In this document: in pieces, positions 32,396 through 36,980 of the stretch | Position numbering within the stretch: position 1 is the stretch's first letter | How the letters are laid out: every line of letters begins with the position of its first letter | Origin: an uncultured Bacteroidales bacterium | GTDB taxonomy: Bacteria; Bacteroidota; Bacteroidia; Bacteroidales; P3 | Assembly (NCBI GenBank): GCA_900316235.1 | Contig: ONCC01000026.1 | Location: 1 to 36,980, forward strand | Length of the DNA: 36,980 bases | Direction of reading: 5' to 3' | Position numbers and translations under genes: made by a program | The notes under the pieces: generated by a model | What the model saw: only the letters and a program-made list of their open reading frames with translations | What the model was told of the DNA's origin: nothing | The model's database searches: none

Positions 32396-33001
32396 ATGAA
32401 GGGTGAAAAAGTAAAAAGGAAGAATAGGAAATGGCTGATGCGATTTGTCTGCGTCAGCCTATTCTTCATTTTTCATTCTTCTTTTTTCACTCCTGCCAGG
32501 GCTCAGTATGTTGAGGTGCAGGAGCCGGTGGAGGTGAAGAGTGTGATGGTGCCCAAGGAACATTCTGCCACTAAGGCTTTGTTGCTGTCGATTGTCCCCG
32601 GTGCTGGACAAATCTACAACGGGCAGGCCTGGAAGACCCCCATCATTTATGGCACCTTTGCCGTCATGGGGTACTTTATACATTATAATTATACGCGCAT
32701 GATGTTCTTCAAGGATGAATATCTCTATCGTGTAAACCATAATGACACGCCCGACAATTCCGATTATGCCTCCTATCCCACCTCCAACATTTATAGCCTC
32801 TATAACTCCTACGACCAATACTTCCAGCTCATGGTCATTATCACTGTGGGCTTCTATGCCCTCAATCTCATTGATGCCTATGTCTTCGGGCATCTTTACG
32901 ATTTCCAGATTGACGACAACCTTTCCCTCGGTTTTACACCGGGGCTGATACCCACAAGCACGGGACTCCAGCCGTCGCTAGGCATCACCCTCTCGTTCTA
33001 G
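32396..33001 (+). CDS. DUF5683 membrane protein
   Basis: An exported or membrane protein of about 201 residues. The family pattern ATKALLLSIVPGAGQIYNGQAWKTPIIYG is clear and is followed by further hydrophobic segments (TFAVMGYFIHYNY and FQLMVIITVGFYALNLIDAYV). The signal-like segment ends at ARAQ. The function is unknown. DUF5683 commonly follows parB in Bacteroidota, as here. The start is uncertain: the ATG at 32396 gives a long basic N-terminus, while the ATG at 32438 (MRFVCVSLFF) gives a compact signal peptide. The 32394-32428 stretch looks like degenerate heptamers of the kind found between other genes, which favours 32438. The signal-peptide codons contain four 7-bp repeats. Confidence 0.8.
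   Translation: MKGEKVKRKNRKWLMRFVCVSLFFIFHSSFFTPARAQYVEVQEPVEVKSVMVPKEHSATKALLLSIVPGAGQIYNGQAWKTPIIYGTFAVMGYFIHYNYTRMMFFKDEYLYRVNHNDTPDNSDYASYPTSNIYSLYNSYDQYFQLMVIITVGFYALNLIDAYVFGHLYDFQIDDNLSLGFTPGLIPTSTGLQPSLGITLSF
32461..32488 (+). repeat. Four heptamer repeats inside DUF5683 signal-peptide codons
   Basis: Units ATTCTTC, ATTTTTC, ATTCTTC and TTTTTTC encode part of the hydrophobic core (FFIFHSSFF). Because 7 is not a multiple of 3, gain or loss of one unit would shift the reading frame. Confidence 0.65.
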
Positions 33002-33061
33002 AACGACACAATAAAAAAGAAAATAACACGTTAATATAAGCAACCAAAAACACACAACATC

Positions 33062-33769
33062 ATGATGAATCCTCTGTTAATGCTTCAATCCGACTCTGCC
33101 GTGCAGGCAGCTGTTGAAACCGTGGCCAATGCTGAAAAGCCCGAAAACATCACCATCTGGGACATGGCCGTCAACGGTGGATGGATTATGCTTGTGCTGG
33201 CGCTCCTCCTTGTGCTGGCTATCTACATTTTCATTGAGCGCTACATCACCCTTAGCGCCGCTCTCAAGGGCGAGGAAGACAATGTCTTTATGGACAACAT
33301 CCGCCAATATGTCCATGAGGGCAATATCGACGAGGCCCGCAGCCTCTCCAAGCAAACCCCCACGCCTCTGGGACGCATGATTGACAAGGGCTTCTCTCGT
33401 CTTGGTCGTCCGTTGCCCGATATCCAGGCAGCCATCGAGAACGAAGGCCAGCTGGAAGTGGCCAACCTTGAGCGCCGCGTCTCCCTCGTGGCTACTGTCG
33501 CCTCCTTGGGACCCATGATTGGTTTCCTTGGCACAGTGGTCGGTATGATTTCCGCCTTCCAGGAGATGGCTCATGCCGGCAATAATATCGACATCCAGAT
33601 GCTCGCTTCGGGTATCTATACCGCCATGGTCACCACCGTCGGTGGTCTTATCGTCGGTATCATCTGCTACTTCCTCCACAATGTTCTTGTCACCCGCATC
33701 AACAAGGTGGTATTCGAACTTGAGGTGCGCGCCAACGAATTCATGGATCTGCTGCACGAACCCGCATAA
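33062..33769 (+). CDS. exbB: ExbB/TolQ/MotA family proton-channel protein
   Basis: A 235-residue inner-membrane protein that forms the pentameric proton channel energising TonB. Transmembrane helices lie at about 41-59, 142-163 and 182-207, with the conserved GFLGTVVGMISAF and ASGIYTAMVTTVGGLIVGI segments and a cytoplasmic domain in between. The N-terminal 30 residues are family-variable. It starts an exbB-exbD-tonB set, 60 bp after the DUF5683 gene. The start could be either of two adjacent ATG codons (33062 or 33065). Confidence 0.94.
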   Translation: MMNPLLMLQSDSAVQAAVETVANAEKPENITIWDMAVNGGWIMLVLALLLVLAIYIFIERYITLSAALKGEEDNVFMDNIRQYVHEGNIDEARSLSKQTPTPLGRMIDKGFSRLGRPLPDIQAAIENEGQLEVANLERRVSLVATVASLGPMIGFLGTVVGMISAFQEMAHAGNNIDIQMLASGIYTAMVTTVGGLIVGIICYFLHNVLVTRINKVVFELEVRANEFMDLLHEPA

Positions 33770-33783
33770 AATTCGTATTTGTT

Positions 33784-34206
33784 ATGATACATTTACAGAA
33801 CAAAATCAAGATAGAGACCTCGTCGTCGTCGATGTCCGACTTGGTGTTCCTGCTGCTCATCTTCTTCATGATCACCTCGACGCTCATCGCCCCCAATGCG
33901 GTGAAGTTGATGCTCCCCGAGAGCTCGAGCCGCACCATGGCCAAGCAGAACGTCACTGTCTACATCGACCGCGAGCACAACTTCTATGTCGGCGAGGTAG
34001 CAGTGCCTGTCGCCGACCTGCAGCGTAACATCGAAGCCGGCATTGAGGCCGGTGTCGAGGATGCCTGTGTTGTGCTCCGCGCCGACAAGGACGTGCCCGT
34101 GCAGGATGTTGTCATCGTGATCGATGCCGTCAATAACATCAACAACAATACGGGCTCCAAGCATAAAGTCATTCTGGCTACCTCACCCAAACAGCAAGCG
34201 TCATGA
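33784..34206 (+). CDS. exbD: ExbD/TolR family protein
   Basis: A 140-residue protein with one transmembrane helix (about 20-38) and a periplasmic domain. Asp19 (SMSDLVFLLLIFF) is the conserved proton-carrying residue. The periplasmic part ends with DVVIVIDAVNNI, as in the family. Many Bacteroidota carry two exbD copies in tandem; only one is present here. The last codons overlap tonB in ATGA. Confidence 0.94.
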   Translation: MIHLQNKIKIETSSSSMSDLVFLLLIFFMITSTLIAPNAVKLMLPESSSRTMAKQNVTVYIDREHNFYVGEVAVPVADLQRNIEAGIEAGVEDACVVLRADKDVPVQDVVIVIDAVNNINNNTGSKHKVILATSPKQQAS

Positions 34207-34943
34207 ATCCCAAACTCATCTCCGGTATCAGCACGGCGGCGATAGTGGCTCTGGCAATATTGCTTATGAGCCTGAATATCTTCGCCTATGAGCCGCCGGA
34301 TCCTCCCATCCCCGAGGAGGGTGTCGAGGTGAACCTTGGCGACTCCGACTTCGGTTTGGGCGATAGCCCCGAACCCGCCTCCCAGGCCACTAGTTATGCC
34401 CCTCCCGCCTCGCAGGAGCAGGTTATCACGCAGCGTTCCGAGACCACCACTCCCATTCCGAGTTCTACCAAACCCGGCAATGTGATCAATCCCGCGGCTG
34501 AGACAAAATCCCAGCCCGAAAACAAGGAGCCTGCAATTAACAAGAATGCCCTCTTCCCCGGCAAGCGCAATCAAAACAGCGGTGGCGGCAGCGAGGGTGT
34601 CACACAGGGCAATGGAAACCAAGGCAAGTCCGACGGCAACACCAATAGTAACAACTACACCGGCAATGGTGGCAATGGCAAGTGGACTCTCGACGGCCGT
34701 ACGGCGGTGTCGCTTCCGTCACCCAAATATGAATCCAACAAACAGGGAACGGTTGTTATCGCCATTTGGGTTGACCAGCAAGGAAGAGTGACCCGTGCCG
34801 AGTACCAGCCCAAGGGCTCCAACACACAGGATGGCTATCTGGTCAATCAGGCCAAAACCGCCGCTCTCAAGGCTCGCTTCAATGCTGACACCAAGGCTGT
34901 TGAACTACAGAAAGGTACTATTACCTATATTTTTAAAATATAG
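34203..34943 (+). CDS. tonB: TonB-like energy transducer
   Basis: A 246-residue protein. One N-terminal transmembrane helix (about 9-27) is followed by a long Pro/Ser/Asn/Gly-rich linker (30-155) and a C-terminal TonB-type domain (157-246) with GTVVIAIWVDQQGRVTRAEYQPKGS and TYIFKI. TonB links ExbB-ExbD to outer-membrane receptors and spans the periplasm through the extended linker. The linker lacks the strict Pro-Lys/Pro-Glu repeats of E. coli TonB and is Asn/Gly-rich. A heptamer array follows the stop directly. Confidence 0.9.
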   Translation: MNPKLISGISTAAIVALAILLMSLNIFAYEPPDPPIPEEGVEVNLGDSDFGLGDSPEPASQATSYAPPASQEQVITQRSETTTPIPSSTKPGNVINPAAETKSQPENKEPAINKNALFPGKRNQNSGGGSEGVTQGNGNQGKSDGNTNSNNYTGNGGNGKWTLDGRTAVSLPSPKYESNKQGTVVIAIWVDQQGRVTRAEYQPKGSNTQDGYLVNQAKTAALKARFNADTKAVELQKGTITYIFKI

Positions 34944-34971
34944 TTTAAGGTTTAAAGTTTAAGGTTTAAGG
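34944..34971 (+). repeat. Four heptamer repeats between tonB and the S4 gene
   Basis: Units TTTAAGG, TTTAAAG, TTTAAGG and TTTAAGG begin right after the tonB stop and end one base before the ATG at 34973. The sense and sequence match the array before rarA, where the same unit also abuts the start codon. Confidence 0.85.
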
Positions 34972-34972
34972 G

Positions 34973-35344
34973 ATGCGACTCGACAAATATCTCTGGGCGG
35001 TGCGGCTCTACAAGACCCGCTCGCTGGCGGCAGATGCCTGCCAGTGTGGCAAGGTGACGATGACTTCTGATGGCCGCGAGCTCAAACCCTCGCACGATGT
35101 GAAGGAAGGGGAGAGGTACAGTCTCAACATCGATCAGTTGCACAAGGAGATAGAGGTCCTTGCCATCCCGCCCAACCGCGTGGGTGCCCCTTTGGTACAG
35201 GGATTCATGATTGACCGCACCCCCGAGGAGGAATATGAGCGCATCCGCATGGCGCGCCAGTATGCCTTCGAGAAGCGTGACCGCGGTGTCGGCCGCCCCA
35301 CCAAACGCGAGCGTCGCGACATCGAGCGCTTCAAATACGAGTAA
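34973..35344 (+). CDS. hslR: Hsp15-like S4-domain RNA-binding protein
   Basis: A 123-residue protein. The S4 domain at the N-terminus (MRLDKYLWAVRLYKTRSLAADACQCGKVTMTSDG) matches the Hsp15 family, and the C-terminal basic helix (RMARQYAFEKRDRGVGRPTKRERRDIERF) is also typical. E. coli Hsp15 binds stalled 50S subunits carrying peptidyl-tRNA and helps free them. It follows tonB after the heptamer array and probably shares its transcript. Confidence 0.9.
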   Translation: MRLDKYLWAVRLYKTRSLAADACQCGKVTMTSDGRELKPSHDVKEGERYSLNIDQLHKEIEVLAIPPNRVGAPLVQGFMIDRTPEEEYERIRMARQYAFEKRDRGVGRPTKRERRDIERFKYE

Positions 35345-35435
35345 AAAAAAAGGAAAATTCCGGGAGGAAAAAATAATTTTCCGAAATTTTTGCAAGAAAA
35401 CCTATTCATCGAATACCTAATAACGAATCGACCCA

Positions 35436-35969
35436 GTGGAAGACAAAGAGATAGTCGAAAGAATTCTCGCCGGAGACACTGAAAGATACTCCGAGATAGT
35501 GCGTCGATACCAACAGATTGTGGCCAACCTGACCTACAAACTCTGCGGCACGCGCCTCGAGACTGAGGAGGTTACCCAGCAGGTCTTCGTCGAACTCTAC
35601 ATGGCCCTGCCACGATTCCGCTTCGATTCAAAACTGAGTTCTTTCATCTACCGCATCACCGTCAACGTCGTATGCAAGATGCTGAACAAGAGCAAGCGCT
35701 TCGTCAGCAGCGACGAACTGGAGAACCCCCGCGAGGAGGTATCGCCCGATCGCAATGCCGAGCAGGAGATTATCCATCAGGAGCAACTCGACCAGCTGCG
35801 CACCGCCATCGGACACCTCAAGGAAGAGCAACGCACAGCCCTGGTGCTCTACACCTTTGAGGACTTCTCCTACCAGCAGATTGCCGACGTCATGCAGTGC
35901 ACGCTCGCCAAGGTGGAATCGCTCATCTTCCGCGCCAAGAAGAACTTGGCAAAAGAAATAAAACGTTAA
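35436..35969 (+). CDS. ECF-type RNA polymerase sigma factor
   Basis: A 177-residue sigma-70 family protein with regions 2 and 4 only. Region 2 (about 18-85) includes YRITVNVVCKMLNKSKR, and region 4 (about 115-172) includes LKEEQRTALVLYTFEDFSYQQIADVMQCTLAKVESLIFRAKKNL. The start is GTG at 35436: an in-frame stop lies at 35421-35423 and no ATG is available near the conserved N-terminus. The two genes that follow encode a single-pass membrane protein and a Spy-like periplasmic protein, so this is probably an envelope-stress sigma factor held by the membrane protein. The inducing signal is unknown. Confidence 0.92.
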   Translation: MEDKEIVERILAGDTERYSEIVRRYQQIVANLTYKLCGTRLETEEVTQQVFVELYMALPRFRFDSKLSSFIYRITVNVVCKMLNKSKRFVSSDELENPREEVSPDRNAEQEIIHQEQLDQLRTAIGHLKEEQRTALVLYTFEDFSYQQIADVMQCTLAKVESLIFRAKKNLAKEIKR

Positions 35970-35979
35970 ACAAAAACCG

Positions 35980-36336
35980 ATGAATATAGACGAACAACTA
36001 CAAGAACTCTCCCGCCAAACTTGCCCCAAGCAGGTCGATGTAGTCGATGCCGTGATGGCCCAGGTGCGTCAGCACCCCTATCTTATGCCCACTGTAGAGA
36101 TGCGGCAGGCCGCATCTCCCCGAAAGACGAACAAGGTCCTTTGGCGCCGCATCGCCCTCACCGCCGCTGCCGCCGTGGCTGCCCTCGTGGTGCTCAACGT
36201 CTCCCTCCGTCCCTCTTACGACGAGGCTCAGATTGGCGACATGCTGGCCTATGTGACCGACTATGACTATTACTCGCCCGTTGAGGAATTGGCCGAGAAC
36301 CCCATCGAGGTCCTTTACGATGATTACAACGAATAA
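35980..36336 (+). CDS. Probable membrane anti-sigma factor
   Basis: A 118-residue protein. A helical N-terminal part (1-50), one transmembrane helix (about 57-75, ALTAAAAVAALVVLNV) and a short acidic periplasmic tail (78-118) fit a single-pass anti-sigma factor, which binds the sigma factor in the cytoplasm. I see no zinc-binding HxxxCxxC motif; the single Cys15 is isolated. The assignment rests on topology and position, 10 bp after the ECF sigma gene. The tail is unusually rich in Asp, Glu and Tyr (YVTDYDYYSPVEELAENP). Confidence 0.7.
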   Translation: MNIDEQLQELSRQTCPKQVDVVDAVMAQVRQHPYLMPTVEMRQAASPRKTNKVLWRRIALTAAAAVAALVVLNVSLRPSYDEAQIGDMLAYVTDYDYYSPVEELAENPIEVLYDDYNE

Positions 36337-36349
36337 AAAACATAAGAAT

Positions 36350-36796
36350 ATGAAAAAGATTCTCCTGATAGCATTGCTTTCACCTTTCATCTTTCACCTT
36401 TCACCTTCCTACGCCCAACGTCCCCATCCGGAAGAGCCCGGACGTCCGGGTCCTGAGAAACGCCCCGAAATCACGGAGCTTGTCAGCGATCTCAGTTCCA
36501 GCCAGAAAAGTAAACTGGAAACTATCTCCAAAGACTCCCGTAAGCGCGTCGAATCCCTTCGCAATCAGCAGAAAGCCGTGCGCGACAGCATCGACAAATA
36601 TATGGAAATGGACGGCGACCAGTCCAAGGTGCTCTACCCGCTCTTCGACCGCGAGTCTCGCCTCCATGCCCAGATTTCGCGCGAGATGTACGCCACCAAG
36701 GTCCGCATCGACAAAGTTCTTACCAAAGAGCAGCGCAAAGATCTGAAAAACAAGTGTAAGCACCATCAGAAGCAACGCAAGGGGAAGAAGCATTAA
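36350..36796 (+). CDS. Spy/CpxP-like periplasmic protein
   Basis: A 148-residue exported protein. I start at the ATG at 36350, which gives signal peptide MKKILLIALLSPFIFHLSP ending SYAQ; a reading from 36263 would overlap the preceding gene. The mature part is helical and charged with a Pro-rich opening (RPHPEEPGRPGPEKRP), the SSSQKSKLETISKDSRKRVESLRNQQKAVRDSIDKYM segment and a Lys-rich end. This resembles the LTXXQ-motif Spy/CpxP/CnrX fold of periplasmic chaperones and metal sensors, including a VLTKEQRKDLK copy of the motif near the C-terminus. With the sigma and anti-sigma genes it forms a likely envelope-stress module. Four 7-bp repeats lie in the signal-peptide codons. Confidence 0.78.
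   Translation: MKKILLIALLSPFIFHLSPSYAQRPHPEEPGRPGPEKRPEITELVSDLSSSQKSKLETISKDSRKRVESLRNQQKAVRDSIDKYMEMDGDQSKVLYPLFDRESRLHAQISREMYATKVRIDKVLTKEQRKDLKNKCKHHQKQRKGKKH
36377..36404 (+). repeat. Four heptamer repeats in the Spy-like signal-peptide codons
   Basis: Units CTTTCAC, CTTTCAT, CTTTCAC and CTTTCAC encode part of the signal-peptide core (SPFIFHLSP). A one-unit change would shift the frame and abolish the protein, so phase variation is conceivable. Confidence 0.8.
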
Positions 36797-36804
36797 TCTT
36801 CCTA

Positions 36805-36874
36805 TAAACCAGTTACCAACCCCCTACCATCTCCCTACCAACTCCTACCACGGTGGGTGATGGTAGGGCGTTTT
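36805..36874. repeat. 11-bp-unit palindromic element, copy 4
   Basis: Left units 36805-36815 (weak), 36816-36826, 36827-36837 (11 bp) and 36838-36847 (10 bp, CCAACTCCTA). Core CCACGG 36848-36853. Right unit 36854-36863 (10 bp, TGGGTGATGG) and 36864-36874 (11 bp). The right arm runs into TTTTT, so the hairpin could terminate transcription after the Spy-like gene. Unlike the other copies it lies between co-oriented genes. Confidence 0.85.
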
Positions 36875-36908
36875 TATGCCCCAAAATGCTTTTTTAACAT
36901 TTTTCTGC

Positions 36909-36937
36909 TTGACAGCGGACAGGTTCCGGATTATATT
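36909..36937 (+). promoter_or_regulatory. E. coli-like promoter sequence before the last gene
   Basis: TTGACA (36909-36914) is followed by 17 bp and TATATT (36932-36937), a near-perfect sigma-70 consensus of the proteobacterial type. Bacteroidota housekeeping sigma normally prefers TTTG/TAnnTTTG, so the match may be chance. It is 31 bp before the ATG at 36969. Confidence 0.35.
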
Positions 36938-36968
36938 ATGTGTGTCGAATTTTTAAAAACAACATATT

Positions 36969-36980
36969 ATGGCAAAGCAA
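36969..36980 (+). CDS. Start of an unidentified gene (cut by window edge)
   Basis: An ATG and three further codons (MAKQ) end the window. It follows a promoter-like sequence and an AT-rich leader. Four residues are too few to assign a family. Confidence 0.4.

Noticed and set aside
32993..33006. 14-bp palindrome over the DUF5683 stop codon
   Set aside because: Stem of 6-7 bp with no loop and no T-run; too weak to call a terminator.
35352..35382. Possible terminator after the S4 gene
   Set aside because: An 8-bp AT-rich stem with a 15-nt loop and no proper T-run; likely unstable.

Overview
The window is a chromosomal segment of a member of Bacteroidota, most likely order Bacteroidales. The evidence is gene content: GldB, DUF3098 next to FtsX and UppP, a DUF3276/PUR protein, DUF5683, the small SUI1/YciH factor, a fused formimidoyltransferase-cyclodeaminase, and several lineage-typical lipoproteins. 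Several promoters also match the Bacteroidota consensus (TTTG, about 19-21 bp, TAnnTTTG) better than the E. coli one, and classical Shine-Dalgarno sequences are rare. No rRNA, tRNA, CRISPR array, transposase or phage gene was seen. Identification below order is not attempted.

Layout. 1-219 (-): N-terminus of aspartate ammonia-lyase. 642-8128 (+): envelope operon of a thioredoxin-fold protein lacking one active-site Cys, a large TPR protein, an outer-membrane barrel protein and folC. 8125-10517 (-): queA then rarA. 10875-13003 (+): LysM transglycosylase, DivIC/FtsB-like protein and NlpC/P60 lipoprotein (cell wall and division). 13030-20040 (-): DUF349 protein, GT90 glycosyltransferase, GldB-like lipoprotein, LtaS-like sulfatase-fold transferase, diacylglycerol kinase and SUI1 factor, mostly with 1-4 bp junctions. 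20173-24112 (-): dnaN, ftsX, DUF3098, uppP, truB. 24205-25348 (-): dapD and a small lipoprotein. 25640-30291 (+): ftcD, a 40-residue lipoprotein, dnaB and a CyuA-type cysteine desulfidase. 30392-35344 (+): DUF3276 protein, parA, parB, DUF5683, exbB, exbD, tonB and an Hsp15-like S4 protein. 35436-36796 (+): ECF sigma factor, probable membrane anti-sigma protein and a Spy-like periplasmic protein. A new gene begins at 36969.

The genes are mainly housekeeping and envelope functions. The unusual content is the repeat DNA. Four intergenic elements (448-539, 10663-10765, 25447-25527, 36805-36874) share one symmetric design: 11-bp units, a 10-bp unit, a 6-bp core related to CCAYGG, a 10-bp unit, then 11-bp units in the opposite orientation. 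Three of the four lie between divergently transcribed genes. Separately, arrays of 7-bp units sit directly before start codons at operon junctions or inside signal-peptide codons, often with exactly four units. A 70-bp hairpin element is inserted in frame in rarA, and a 9-bp repeat array forms an insertion in truB. The 11-bp phased element is the best candidate here for something undescribed; its function is not shown by the sequence.
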